Origin: CAWBCI01 sp963787195
GTDB taxonomy: Bacteria > Bacteroidota > Bacteroidia > Bacteroidales > JAGOPY01
DNA length: 64,000 bases
Direction of reading: 5' to 3'
Assembly: GCA_963787195.1 (NCBI GenBank)
Contig: CAWBCI010000019.1
Span: 1 to 64,000 of the forward strand
This document shows positions 7,713 through 17,561 of the stretch, in pieces. Under the pieces are notes generated by a model, which searched no databases, had not been told where the DNA came from, and saw only the letters and a list, made by a program, of their open reading frames with translations. Position numbers and translations under genes: made by a program. Each line of letters opens with the position of its first letter. Within the stretch, counting starts at the first letter, position 1.

Positions 7713-9491
7713 ATGCCCGGAAAAACTTTTGTTGAAAAAATATTCAATGCGCCGGCTGGTAGCATTGTTTTTGCCAAACCCGATATTATTCTTTCTCATG
7801 ACAATACAGCGAGTATAGCAGGGACATTTGCAAAAATGAACGGTAAGGCTGTGGCCGATCCGGATCAGTTACTCATAGTCCTTGATCACAATGCTCCCCC
7901 CACTGATGCCAAGCTGGCCAATCAGTATCAAAAGATCCGTGATATTGTGAATGCACAGGGGATAAAAAAGTTTCACGATGTGGGTTCGGGAATCTGCCAT
8001 CAAATCATGGCAGGATATGCGAAGCCCGGAATGATCATAGTGGGGAGCGATAGTCATACCTGCACTGCCGGCGCATTCAATGCCTTTGCAGCCGGAATAG
8101 ACCGGACTGAAACGGCCGGCCTATGGCGTCAGGGCGAAACCTGGTTCAGGGTTCCTGAAACCTTAAAGATTACCCTGCACGGGAAGTTATCAAAGGGTGT
8201 TTATGCAAAAGACCTTTCACTTTGGATTATCGGTATGATAGGTTCTAGTGGGGCAGATTATATGTCGATCGAATTTCATGGAGACGGCGTTTCCTCTCTT
8301 GGTATTTCCGAAAGAATGACCCTGGCTAACCTGGCTTCGGAGATGGGAGCGAAGAATGCAGTTTTTCCTGCCGATAAAATACTGACCGACTATTTGGACA
8401 TGCCGTTTGAAGGTGTCTGGGCTGATCCGGATTCTCAATACCTGAAAGAGATAGAAATCGATCTTAATAAACTTTTCCCTGTGGTCGCTGCTCCACATAA
8501 TGTGGATAATGTGAAGGCAATTTCCGAGGTCCAGGGTACCCCGATACATGAAGCCCTGGTCGGGACCTGCACCAATGGCCGCTTTGATGATCTTCTGGAA
8601 GCTGCCAAGGTTCTGAAAGGCAAGAAATTGCCATCCGGTATGCAAATGCTCATTATCCCGGCGTCAAAAGAGATTTATCTTCAGGCGCTTAGGGAAGGCC
8701 TCATTGAGATTTTCATGGATGCCGGGGCTAATGTGCTTTCAAGTTCCTGCGGTCCCTGCCTTGGAACAGGGCAGGGGATACCTGCTGATGGTTATAATGT
8801 CATCTCAACGGCCAACCGGAATTTCAAAGGCAGGATGGGGAACAAGGAATCCAGTATTTACCTGGCATCGCCGGCGACAGTTGCCATGTCGGCCCTGGCT
8901 GGGGAGATTGTGGATCCAAGAGGAGAAAAATTCAATGATCATTTTCCATATCACCGCGAACAATCGAAAACTGTCTTCATTTCAGCCGGTGAAGACCGTC
9001 TTACCGATAAAGTTTGGAATTATGCCGATGTCGATAATCTGAATACTGACCAGATGTTTGCCGGAAATCTGACCTATAATGTGCTCAGCTCTGAACCTGA
9101 GAAAATCCTTCCACATCTTTTTAAAGGATTTGACGATAGTTTTGCGGAAAGGGTATCACAAGGGGATATTCTAATCGCAGGAGGCAATTTCGGTTGTGGC
9201 AGTTCCAGGGAACATCCTGCTGTCGGATTGTCATACGCCGGAGTTAAAGCTGTGATCTGTAAGTCGGTAAACAGGATTTTTTACCGTTCTGCAGTAAATC
9301 AGGGACTGCCCATCATCATACTTCCCGAAGCAGTGGATGCTTTTAAACAAGGAGCATTAACCAGCATTGACTTCAAGAAAGGTATAGTGAGCATAGCTGG
9401 CAAAGAATTCGAATTCCAGCCTTTACCTGACAAACTGATGAAAATATTCGAGGCTAAAGGATTGGTCAATTATATTAAAGAAACAGCTTGA
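7713..9491 (+). CDS. Single-chain aconitase-superfamily hydro-lyase (LeuC + LeuD-like domains)
   Basis: 592 residues from the ATG at 7713; a TTG 21 bases upstream is less likely. Residues 1-420 are the catalytic part: SDSHTCTAG, VGTCTNGR and CGPCLG provide the three Cys ligands of the 4Fe-4S cluster. Residues about 450-590 are the swivel domain, with GGNFGCGSSREHP and the active-site Ser/Arg loop. In many bacteria these are separate LeuC and LeuD chains; here they are fused in aconitase order. The length (about 600) is below that of standard aconitase A (about 890). The substrate could be citrate/isocitrate, isopropylmalate or homocitrate and cannot be decided from motifs. It stands alone, so there is no leucine-operon context. 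Confidence 0.85.
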   Translation: MPGKTFVEKIFNAPAGSIVFAKPDIILSHDNTASIAGTFAKMNGKAVADPDQLLIVLDHNAPPTDAKLANQYQKIRDIVNAQGIKKFHDVGSGICHQIMAGYAKPGMIIVGSDSHTCTAGAFNAFAAGIDRTETAGLWRQGETWFRVPETLKITLHGKLSKGVYAKDLSLWIIGMIGSSGADYMSIEFHGDGVSSLGISERMTLANLASEMGAKNAVFPADKILTDYLDMPFEGVWADPDSQYLKEIEIDLNKLFPVVAAPHNVDNVKAISEVQGTPIHEALVGTCTNGRFDDLLEAAKVLKGKKLPSGMQMLIIPASKEIYLQALREGLIEIFMDAGANVLSSSCGPCLGTGQGIPADGYNVISTANRNFKGRMGNKESSIYLASPATVAMSALAGEIVDPRGEKFNDHFPYHREQSKTVFISAGEDRLTDKVWNYADVDNLNTDQMFAGNLTYNVLSSEPEKILPHLFKGFDDSFAERVSQGDILIAGGNFGCGSSREHPAVGLSYAGVKAVICKSVNRIFYRSAVNQGLPIIILPEAVDAFKQGALTSIDFKKGIVSIAGKEFEFQPLPDKLMKIFEAKGLVNYIKETA

Positions 9492-9517
9492 TCTTCATAT
9501 ACATCGAAATAAGTATA

Positions 9518-9549
9518 AAAGGCAGGGTTACTGAGATCCTGCCTTTTTT
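9518..9549 (+). terminator. Rho-independent terminator
   Basis: AAAGGCAGG (9518-9526) pairs with CCTGCCTTT (9538-9546), followed by T. Confidence 0.9.
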
Positions 9550-9677
9550 ATGAAATTGATTATATCGGAGATATGTGGATAATTATATCTATTTTTGCAA
9601 AATATTATACTAAAGGAAGACGTTTAGGTATGAAATTTGATTAAACTGCCTGACAACTAAATATTTGAATACGAAGT

Positions 9678-11051
9678 TTGAAGAGTCCAAAAAAATTATA
9701 TAAAGGGACGCTGAAGAAAATTCTGCCTTTAATTTTCATCGTCCTGTTCCTGATTATCGGATATTTTATCGTGGTTGCGGGCTACCCCAAGAATAGCAGC
9801 CGTTACCCGTTTTTTGTCATTTTTTTCCTGGCAGATTTCTACCTGTGGGTGTCCATTCGAAAGCAGGTAAAAAATCTCAAATCCCTTACACGATATTTTA
9901 TTACTATATTTTACTGGCTTCCTCTGGCTGTCTTTATAATTTATAGTATTCTTTCCATATTTGTTTCCCTGAGAGAATGGGATCCGGCATTAATGACCTA
10001 TGCATTGGGACTTGTGCTTGTTTTTTATGGCAGCAAGCTACTGACAGTTGTTTTCTTTCTGTTAGCCGACCTTATTAAAATACTGCACTTTACATTAAAA
10101 TTTGCCCGGGCGAAAAAGAGGGGGATACCCTTTAAACCGGAAACGGGCAAGATGAACCGTGCGAAATTCCTCAAAACAGTCGGACTTGCAAGTGGGGGAG
10201 TATTATTCAGTGGGCTGATAATTGGTATTGTTAAATGGGCTTATGATTTCAAGATCCGCAAGGAAGTCATCAGGATTCCGGCCCTGCCTGCTGCATTCGA
10301 AGGACTAAATATAGTCCAGGTATCTGACATGCATCTTGGTAGCTGGGTTTCGTCCGAACCATTGCAAGAGGCTGTTGACCTGATAAACTCTCTGGATGCC
10401 GACATCATTTTGTTTACAGGAGACCTTGTGAATTTCACAACCAGTGAAGCTTTTAAATTCAGGGACATCCTCCTGAAAATGAAGGCTAAATATGGCATTT
10501 ATGCTACTCTGGGTAATCATGATTATGGTGATTATCTTAACTGGCCTTCTGCTGAAGCCAAAGAGCAGAATATGAAGGCTTTGTATAAGTTTTATAAGGA
10601 ATTAGGCTGGACTTTGCTGAATAATGAAAACCGTATCCTGAAATCAGGTGATGATAAGCTTGCCATAGTTGGTGTCGAGAACTGGAGCTCAAACCCGCGT
10701 TTCCCCCGCCGTGGCAATCTCAAAAAAGCCCTGATAGGAACCGAAGATGCTACAGTGAAATTGCTTATGTCGCATGATCCTACTCATTGGGAAAAGGAAG
10801 TTAGCCTTGACTACCCTGAAATAGATCTTACATTTTCGGGCCATACTCATGGTTTTCAGTTTGGCGTGCAACTTAAAAATTTCAGGTGGAGCCCGGCCCA
10901 ATATGTATTCAAATACTGGGCAGGATTATATTCACAGGAATTACCTTCAAAACCACAATATCTCTATGTTAACCGTGGACTTGGTATGATAGGTTACCCG
11001 GGCCGAATCGGAATACTCCCTGAAATTACCCAGGTCACACTCGAATCCTGA
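9678..11051 (+). CDS. Membrane-anchored metallophosphoesterase (YkuE/YaeI-like)
   Basis: 457 residues. The start is taken as TTG at 9678: an in-frame TGA lies at 9666-9668 and there is no early ATG. About four to five membrane helices fill residues 10-190. The phosphoesterase domain follows: QVSDMHLG, FTGDLVN, LGNHDY, SHDP and SGHTHG are the dinuclear metal-binding motifs in the usual order. Relatives hydrolyse phosphoesters such as UDP-diacylglucosamine or cyclic nucleotides, so the substrate here is open. NRGLGMIGYPGRIG near the C-terminus is characteristic of the YkuE-like subgroup. Confidence 0.88.
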   Translation: MKSPKKLYKGTLKKILPLIFIVLFLIIGYFIVVAGYPKNSSRYPFFVIFFLADFYLWVSIRKQVKNLKSLTRYFITIFYWLPLAVFIIYSILSIFVSLREWDPALMTYALGLVLVFYGSKLLTVVFFLLADLIKILHFTLKFARAKKRGIPFKPETGKMNRAKFLKTVGLASGGVLFSGLIIGIVKWAYDFKIRKEVIRIPALPAAFEGLNIVQVSDMHLGSWVSSEPLQEAVDLINSLDADIILFTGDLVNFTTSEAFKFRDILLKMKAKYGIYATLGNHDYGDYLNWPSAEAKEQNMKALYKFYKELGWTLLNNENRILKSGDDKLAIVGVENWSSNPRFPRRGNLKKALIGTEDATVKLLMSHDPTHWEKEVSLDYPEIDLTFSGHTHGFQFGVQLKNFRWSPAQYVFKYWAGLYSQELPSKPQYLYVNRGLGMIGYPGRIGILPEITQVTLES

Positions 11052-11149
11052 TCTGAATTAATTTTTACAAGTCATATTCCTTAAAAAATGTTAATATTCC
11101 CCATAGGCTGAACTTTATTATTGAAGCATTGTTCTTTGATAAAAAGTTT

Positions 11150-12223
11150 ATGAAGAAAGTATACTATCCTCTTATCATCTTAATTGTCCCGCTTGCACTA
11201 CTTTTGAGCAGTTACCATACCGGATCACCGGGAGGTAAGACAGGCTCGCCGGGTGATAATGGAAACACATGCACCCAATGTCATACTGGTACAGCAAATA
11301 GCTTTATAGGCTGGATATCGAGTGATATACCAGTAAGTGGCTATATCCCCGGGCAGACCTATACCATCACCGCAACCGGTACCTACCAGGGAGTAGTCAG
11401 ATTTGGATTTGAACTGACGACTGAAAATTCAAGCAGCAATAAAGTCGGAACTTTTGTAATTACAGATCCTACCCGCACTAAATTGGTTAACGGCAATCAT
11501 GCAGTCACTCACACAGCAAATGGAATTCAACCTACAGGAAATTCATGTTCCTGGTCTATGAATTGGATAGCTCCGCCGGTGGGAACCGGCACTGTCGGTA
11601 TCTATGCTGCATTTAATGCTGCTAATGGCAACGGCAATACCACAGGTGACGTGATCTTCAAAGGATATGTTCTGGCAAATGAAGCCATAGCTTCAATTGC
11701 AAGCATTACACCCGACCAGGCTGGCCAGGGAGAGAGCTTTACGGATACTATTATGGGTTTGAATACCCAATGGTCAGGGACCCCTATGGTAAGCCTGAGC
11801 TTGCATAACAATCCTTCAGAAGTTATTAGCGCTACGAATGTGTACGTCATCAATGAGACCCTTCTGCATGCTGATTTTACCATCCCACAATATGCTTCTT
11901 TGGGGAATTGGGACGTGCATGTGGATGACATAGCCCTGTTGAATGGTTTTGAAGTGCTTCTGCAAACCGGATTGTCTGAAAATTCAAATATTTCAGAGAT
12001 AAAAATCTACCCTAACCCTACAAGGGGAATAGTTTATTTGGATAATACTGAAGGATTTGCAACAAGTGTTCGAAATATTGACGGACAATTATTATTCTCA
12101 AAATCAGGGGAAAAAGGATTGACAAGTATTGACCTCTCTTCTTTATCTGAAGGGATATATTTTGTTGAGCTAAATGATGGGAAAAGAACATGGGTGAAAA
12201 AAATCCTATTGAAAAAATATTGA
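11150..12223 (+). CDS. Type IX-secreted protein with CxxCH and a reeler-like domain
   Basis: 357 residues from the ATG at 11150 (a TTG at 11129 is in frame but would bury the signal peptide). A signal peptide is followed by GSPGG repeats and CTQCH at about residues 39-43, a c-type heme site. Residues 50-190 resemble the choice-of-anchor/reeler domains that often follow such a motif in Bacteroidota (GYIPGQTYTIT, FGFELTTE). Residues 195-270 form another beta domain. Residues 275-357 are a type A C-terminal sorting domain (IYPNPTRG, GIYFVEL), so the protein is probably exported by the type IX system and anchored at the cell surface. A single surface heme would be notable. Confidence 0.85.
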   Translation: MKKVYYPLIILIVPLALLLSSYHTGSPGGKTGSPGDNGNTCTQCHTGTANSFIGWISSDIPVSGYIPGQTYTITATGTYQGVVRFGFELTTENSSSNKVGTFVITDPTRTKLVNGNHAVTHTANGIQPTGNSCSWSMNWIAPPVGTGTVGIYAAFNAANGNGNTTGDVIFKGYVLANEAIASIASITPDQAGQGESFTDTIMGLNTQWSGTPMVSLSLHNNPSEVISATNVYVINETLLHADFTIPQYASLGNWDVHVDDIALLNGFEVLLQTGLSENSNISEIKIYPNPTRGIVYLDNTEGFATSVRNIDGQLLFSKSGEKGLTSIDLSSLSEGIYFVELNDGKRTWVKKILLKKY

Positions 12224-12249
12224 TCGGCTAAGTTCATGTGAGGTATAAG

Positions 12250-12279
12250 GTCCCGGATTTTTATCCGGGACTTTTTTTT
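12250..12279 (+). terminator. Rho-independent terminator
   Basis: GTCCCGGAT (12250-12258) pairs perfectly with ATCCGGGAC (12263-12271), followed by eight T. It abuts the stop codon of the convergent gene. Confidence 0.9.
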
Positions 12280-13744
12280 ATCCGAGTTCAAACCAATCCT
12301 TCACCAGACTGGTTTTATCTTCCAATTCATTTTTATGCCTGAACTCATTAATATTCCGGATGTAGACATAATCCTTTTCCCATTTGGAATAATTCTTTGC
12401 TATATCGCGAATGGCGTCAAGTATAATAGAAAGCTCTTCATCGGTCATAGTCGGATGCAATGAAAGCCTCACCCAGCCAGGTTTTTGACTCAGATCACCT
12501 GAATTTATCAATTGGGTGATCAGGTGTGATTTGTCATAGGAAACATTCAAAAGGAAATGTCCGTAAGTGCCGGCGCATGCACAACCACCCCGGACCTGGA
12601 TACCATATAAATCGTTGAGTAATTTAACAACCAGGTTGAAATGTATTTCATCGATATAAAAAGAGATCACCCCCAGGCGTTTTTCCTGGTTCTCAGCCAG
12701 GATGTGCAAACCTGGGATTTTGCTTAATTCAGAAAAGCAAGTCTGAACTAATTCTTCTTCTCTTTTCCTTATATTATCTGTTCCCATCTGGTTTTTTAGC
12801 TCGATGGCGAGTGCTGCTTTGATAGCCTGAAGGAAACCCGGTGTTCCGCCATCTTCACGTGCCTCAATATCGTCAATATACTTGTATTCTCCCCAGGGAT
12901 TTGTCCAGTCAACGGTTCCGCCGCCGGGTTGGTCGGGAGCACGATGTCCGCTGTACAAACCTTTATTAAATATTAAAACGCCCGAGCTGCCTGGCCCTCC
13001 CAAAAATTTATGAGGGGAAAAGAAGATGGCATCCAGTCTCTCCATCGGATCGGCGGGGTGCATATTTATATCCACATAAGGAGCTGAGGCTGCAAAATCA
13101 ACAAAACACCATCCACCATGCTCATGCATTATTTTAGCCATCTGGTGGTAGGGGGTCTCAATACCGGTTACATTGGAACAGGCAGTGAAGGATCCTATCT
13201 TCATTTTTCTGTTCTTGTATTTTTCCAAAAGTTTCCTGAGTTCGTCAAGATCGATGCTAAGGCCCGGTCCGGGTGGAATAGGGATCACATCAACCATAGT
13301 TTCATACCAGGACGTATGATTGGAATGATGCTCCATATGCGTGATAAAGACGACCGGTCTGTCTTCACCCTTGACACAGTCCTGATCCTTAGAGACGCCG
13401 CAGCATTTCAGGCCCAGCATACGTTGCATTTTATTGATTACTGCCGTCATGCCGAATCCCGCAGTGATCAGCACATCATCTGATGAAGCATTGACATGGT
13501 CCTTGATCTTTTTATGGGCAAGTTGATAAGCCTTTGTCATCAGGGTGCCGGTCTCACTGGTCTCGGTGTGTGTATTCCCGACAAAAGGGCCGAAAACCGA
13601 CTGGATCTTTTCTTCTATAGGCCCGTAGAGCCGGCCGCTGGCTATCCAATCGGCGTAAATAATCTTTTTTTCTCCGTAAGGCGAGTGGAAGCTTTGGTCA
13701 ATGCCAATAATATTGTTCCGGATAGATTCGAAATTATTGCCCAT
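12278..13744 (-). CDS. Class V aminotransferase / cysteine desulfurase-like PLP enzyme
   Basis: 488 residues, fold type I. SPHKFLGGPGSSG holds the PLP-binding Lys, MEHHSNHTSW is the cofactor-stacking His region and RGGCACAGTYGH lies where NifS/SufS enzymes carry their catalytic Cys loop. This suggests a desulfurase-like or Csd-like member, but the length exceeds SufS (about 405) because of a longer C-terminus. There is no adjacent SufE, SufBCD or NifU gene, so Fe-S cluster assembly is not supported by context. Sulfur transfer or amino-acid beta-lyase activity are both possible. Confidence 0.85.
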   Translation of the reverse strand: MGNNFESIRNNIIGIDQSFHSPYGEKKIIYADWIASGRLYGPIEEKIQSVFGPFVGNTHTETSETGTLMTKAYQLAHKKIKDHVNASSDDVLITAGFGMTAVINKMQRMLGLKCCGVSKDQDCVKGEDRPVVFITHMEHHSNHTSWYETMVDVIPIPPGPGLSIDLDELRKLLEKYKNRKMKIGSFTACSNVTGIETPYHQMAKIMHEHGGWCFVDFAASAPYVDINMHPADPMERLDAIFFSPHKFLGGPGSSGVLIFNKGLYSGHRAPDQPGGGTVDWTNPWGEYKYIDDIEAREDGGTPGFLQAIKAALAIELKNQMGTDNIRKREEELVQTCFSELSKIPGLHILAENQEKRLGVISFYIDEIHFNLVVKLLNDLYGIQVRGGCACAGTYGHFLLNVSYDKSHLITQLINSGDLSQKPGWVRLSLHPTMTDEELSIILDAIRDIAKNYSKWEKDYVYIRNINEFRHKNELEDKTSLVKDWFELG

Positions 13745-13840
13745 GTCAATTGACGGTTAGGGCGCAAAGTTAAAAAAAATCATCTCTGTAATGTATAAGG
13801 TGAATGGTATAAAAAATGATCGGTAAAAGCTTCCGTAAAT

Positions 13841-15373
13841 TTAATCGCTGGAAGATATCTGAACCAGCGACACTTCAATATCTCCGCCTTCAGGATACAT
13901 TGTTATCCAGTTATTATCTTCACTAAACCATTTATATTGTGCACTGATCCTGACAATAAAATCATTTACATCCTCACCCGGCGGTATTTTCACGACCACT
14001 CCGCCGTTTTTTACCTCGTTCTTGCCAAAGCTGATGATGAGTTTAAAATTGTCGGAACTAACATTCTTTGCTTTAAAGAAAATATAATTGCTTTTCCGGT
14101 CTTTAACGGGAACTGGAATGAATTCAAATTTTTTAGTTGTATTATTGCTGATCAGCATTGGATCTTTATTTATTTCAACTATGGCCCTTTCGCTCAGCAA
14201 TTTTAAAATTCTTCTCACCATTTCCTTCGGATATTCCTCGCTTGTTTTCAGCTGAGCAGCTTGCCTGTATGAATCTATAGCATTGTCATAGATTTTGGAA
14301 GCCCAGAATTTATCAGCATCCGCAATGGCTTTATCGTATTCCTGCTGGATAACCTGTCTTTGTTTGAGGATCATTTCATTGACTTCTTTGAGACGATCCA
14401 GTGGATAAACCTCGTTAGGTTTCAGTTCAGTTGCCCTCTCATAGGATAATTTTGCCATTTCATAGTCTTGCTGCTGGTATGCATTGTCAGCTTTGGTTAT
14501 GGCAAGCTGGTATGACTGTTCTCTTTCAGCTTCCTGGTTTTTGAGGGTTTCATCTATCTCTGCGATTTTGTCTGCAGGATATGATTCTCCGGCTTTAATT
14601 CCGAGGGCCTTTGTATAAGCTTCTCTGGCATCCTCGTATTTACCGGCCTTCAGGTTTTCATCCCCCGAAGTAATTGCCGTATTATAATTGTTTTCAATCT
14701 CTTTTTCCTTAGCAATCTCGGCCTGCTTTTCCCCGATCTCCTTAATTTTCTTCAGAGGATAGGTCTCGGCAGGTTTAATGCTGTTAGCGATTTTGTATTC
14801 GTAAATGGCATTGTCCATATCCCCTTCAGCCAGGTGTTTATCCCCGAATGCAATCGCTTCATCGTATTTCTTTTGCTGTTCAGCCTGTTGTGCCTCTTCT
14901 TGCAGGATGCTATTTATATCGGATATCTGTGACTGCGGATATTTCTCCCCTGGTTTGATGGATTGGGCTTTCTGGTATGCCGCCAGAGCATTATTATAAT
15001 CTTTTATTTTAAAAAGACTGTCAGCTTTTGCCAGGGCCAAATTATAATTCTTATCCAGTTCAGCTGCTGCAGCTTTTTGCTTTAACTGAACTTCAATTTC
15101 CCCGATTTTATCTTTTGGATATTGCTCGGATGGTTTGAGCAGAGAGGCCGACTGGTAAGCTTGACGTGCATTTTCCAGTTCATCAGCAGAAAGTAATTGA
15201 TCAGCTTTAGTAATCGCCTGGAGGTAATCAGCATCAAGTTTATCGGCGGCTAATTTTTTAATCAAAGCATCAATTTCTGTAATCTTTGATTTCGGATAAT
15301 CCTCTTCCGGTTTAAGGGCTGATGCTTTTTGATAATCATTGATGGCTTCCTGGTATTTCTGGTCACCGTATTT
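13841..15373 (-). CDS. C-terminal part of a frameshifted TPR-like repeat protein
   Basis: This is the downstream half of one gene split by a one-base insertion near 15371-15374; an independent frame opens at 15433, but its first 20 residues have no repeat character. It carries repeats 13 (second part) to 19 of a 50-65 residue unit with the pattern YxxAIxxADxxF, YxxAxxxYxxAxxLKPxExYPxxKIxEI. After the last repeat, the final 120 or so residues form a separate beta-rich domain (FEFIPVPVKDRK, NYIFFKAKN, NGGVVVKIPPGE). Function unknown; TPR-like arrays usually act as protein-binding scaffolds. Confidence 0.75.
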   Translation of the reverse strand, partial: KYGDQKYQEAINDYQKASALKPEEDYPKSKITEIDALIKKLAADKLDADYLQAITKADQLLSADELENARQAYQSASLLKPSEQYPKDKIGEIEVQLKQKAAAAELDKNYNLALAKADSLFKIKDYNNALAAYQKAQSIKPGEKYPQSQISDINSILQEEAQQAEQQKKYDEAIAFGDKHLAEGDMDNAIYEYKIANSIKPAETYPLKKIKEIGEKQAEIAKEKEIENNYNTAITSGDENLKAGKYEDAREAYTKALGIKAGESYPADKIAEIDETLKNQEAEREQSYQLAITKADNAYQQQDYEMAKLSYERATELKPNEVYPLDRLKEVNEMILKQRQVIQQEYDKAIADADKFWASKIYDNAIDSYRQAAQLKTSEEYPKEMVRRILKLLSERAIVEINKDPMLISNNTTKKFEFIPVPVKDRKSNYIFFKAKNVSSDNFKLIISFGKNEVKNGGVVVKIPPGEDVNDFIVRISAQYKWFSEDNNWITMYPEGGDIEVSLVQISSSD

Positions 15374-17561
15374 TCTGATCGGCAGAAGCAATGAGACCTG
15401 TATACTGATTATCAAGCGCAGCTTTCGAGGCAATGTCCGACTGGGTCTTTTTTACGAGAGCTATTTGCTCCTGAGGATATTTTTCCTGAGGTTTGAGATC
15501 AGCCGCAGATTGATATGAGGCCAGAGCTGTGACAAGGTCTCCATCATTAAATGCTTTGTCGGCAGCAGAAATGGCTGTCTGGTAATCTGTTTCAAGTTTT
15601 TCACGGCTTGCCTGTTCTCCCAGGATAGAATTGATCTTGGAAATTTCAGCTTTTGGATAATCTTCCCCGGGTTTTAAAGCAGCAGCAGCCTGGTATTTTT
15701 CAAGGGCTTCCGGATAAGATTTGGCAGCTGATAATTTATCAGCTTCAGAGATGGCTTCCTGATAATCTTTTTCCACCTTCTCCCGGGCAGCTATTTCATT
15801 TTGCAGGCTGTCAATCTGAGCTATTTTTTGCTGAGGATAAGCCTCTGTCGGAAGTATTTGCCCAGCTGCCTGATATTGCTTGTTGGCCTCATCATATTTT
15901 TTATCCTTGAAATACTGGTCAGCCTTCGCTATAATTTGATCATACTGATTCTTAAGTTCCAAACTTTTCTTGTTATTGGCCAGAATAGTTTGAATTTCTT
16001 CTATTTTCTGTTTGGGGTATGTTTCATCAGGAGAAACTTTTGCAGCATTCCTGTATTCCAACAATGCAGAATCGTACTCCTCTTGAGCCAGGAAACGGTC
16101 GGCGTGAGTCAGGGCTTTGGTATAAGTGGTACGCAGGCCCAGGATTTCATCGATCATGGTAATTTGATCCACTGGATATTTTTCAGAAGGGAACATATCA
16201 CGTGCTGTAACATATTGGGCACGGGCTTCAGCATAATCATCGTTGAAAAATAATTTGTCGGCTCCCTGTATGATTTTATTGTATTGATCTTTCTTATCTG
16301 CCAGGTTAGCAAGTATATCATTGATTTCATTGATCTTCACATCCGGATATTGTTCCAGCGACTTGAATCCCTTGGCATGCTGGTACTCAGCCTTAGCTTC
16401 TTCATATTTTTCATCATCAAACAACTTATCTGCTTTCGCGATGCTTTCTTTATAGGCAGCATCCTGGGATTCCCTGAGATTTACAACATTATTGATAGCC
16501 TCAATCTTCTGTTTGGCATAGCTTTCATCAGGTTTAAGGCGGAGTGCATTCTTATATTCCTCCATGGCCTCATCATACCTTTTTTCATCATAATATTTAT
16601 CGGCTTTTGCTATGACGATTTCATAACTTGATTGAGTTGAGTGGGCCATGTCCTGCTGGGCTATGTCTACTTTCTCCAGCATATTTTTAGGATATTCATC
16701 CTGAGGTCTTACAGCACTGGCTTGCTGGTATTTCTTCCGGGCAGCTTCAAAATCCTTATTTATATAAAAATTGTCAGCATCGGTAATGATAGCCTGGTAA
16801 GCATCATAGTCTTTTTTAAGCCGCCTGACTTCCTCCAGTTTTTTTTGAGGAGTTTCTTCCTGTGGCTTTAACTTAATGGCTTTATCCAGTTGCTCAATAG
16901 CCAGATCGTACTTTTGACGACCCGCAAACTGATCGGCAGCCTGTAATGCATTTTCATAATCCCCGTTAAGATTTTTCTGATTTTGCAAGAGGGAATCTGT
17001 TTGCTGCACTCTTTGCGCGACTTCCTTGTCATCAGGTTTAATGCTCTGCGCACTTTTAAATGATTTCAATGCATTCGTGTAATCTTTTTCCTGGAAATAT
17101 TTCTCAGCTTCAGCTACACTCTTAGTGAAATTAGCTTCTTTTTGCTGTGCATCACTCTGCATCTTTTCAATTTGCTGGACCTTGTCAAGGGCATATTTAT
17201 CATCCGGAAGGAATCCCAGGGCCTGCTGATAAAGTTTTAAAGCGCCATCAAAGTCCTTTTTATTGAACAGATCATCGGCAAGCATAACCTTTTCAGTATA
17301 CCTGGCGCTATTATCCATTTTGATCTTGATCTGCGCCATGGTTTCTTCCATCTTTTGCCTGGGATAAGCTTCTTCAGGTTTTTGCTTGATGGCTATCTGG
17401 TAATAGGCTTTAGCATTAATATAATCCCCTTTTGAAAAGTACTCATCCGCCATCTTGATGTTCTTGTTGTAATCATCACCGCTGGTTTGGCTGTATCCGA
17501 TACTGATCAGTAAGATAAATATTAGGCTAAGATATATTTTGAGTGTTGAATGAAATTTCAT
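15363..17561 (-). CDS. N-terminal part of a frameshifted TPR-like repeat protein
   Basis: The start is ATG at 17559-17561, giving a signal peptide (MKFHSTLKIYLSLIFI to GYSQ); the frame is open to 17606. Twelve and a half TPR-like repeats of about 52-60 residues follow, each ending in KPxExYPxxKIxEI. The frame stops at 15363 in the middle of repeat 13 (SADQKIR stop). Removing one A from AAAA (plus-strand TTTT at 15371-15374) restores SADQKYGDQKYQEA and joins it to the downstream half. The whole protein would be about 1240 residues with 19 repeats, exported to the periplasm or surface. Confidence 0.75.
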   Translation of the reverse strand: MKFHSTLKIYLSLIFILLISIGYSQTSGDDYNKNIKMADEYFSKGDYINAKAYYQIAIKQKPEEAYPRQKMEETMAQIKIKMDNSARYTEKVMLADDLFNKKDFDGALKLYQQALGFLPDDKYALDKVQQIEKMQSDAQQKEANFTKSVAEAEKYFQEKDYTNALKSFKSAQSIKPDDKEVAQRVQQTDSLLQNQKNLNGDYENALQAADQFAGRQKYDLAIEQLDKAIKLKPQEETPQKKLEEVRRLKKDYDAYQAIITDADNFYINKDFEAARKKYQQASAVRPQDEYPKNMLEKVDIAQQDMAHSTQSSYEIVIAKADKYYDEKRYDEAMEEYKNALRLKPDESYAKQKIEAINNVVNLRESQDAAYKESIAKADKLFDDEKYEEAKAEYQHAKGFKSLEQYPDVKINEINDILANLADKKDQYNKIIQGADKLFFNDDYAEARAQYVTARDMFPSEKYPVDQITMIDEILGLRTTYTKALTHADRFLAQEEYDSALLEYRNAAKVSPDETYPKQKIEEIQTILANNKKSLELKNQYDQIIAKADQYFKDKKYDEANKQYQAAGQILPTEAYPQQKIAQIDSLQNEIAAREKVEKDYQEAISEADKLSAAKSYPEALEKYQAAAALKPGEDYPKAEISKINSILGEQASREKLETDYQTAISAADKAFNDGDLVTALASYQSAADLKPQEKYPQEQIALVKKTQSDIASKAALDNQYTGLIASADQKIR

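Noticed and set aside
12278..13744. SufS of an iron-sulfur assembly operon
   Set aside because: No Suf or Isc partner genes are adjacent, so the narrower name is not supported.
13841..17561. Possible CRISPR or DNA tandem repeat array
   Set aside because: The periodicity is at the protein level (TPR-like units of about 52-60 residues), with no identical DNA spacers or repeats.
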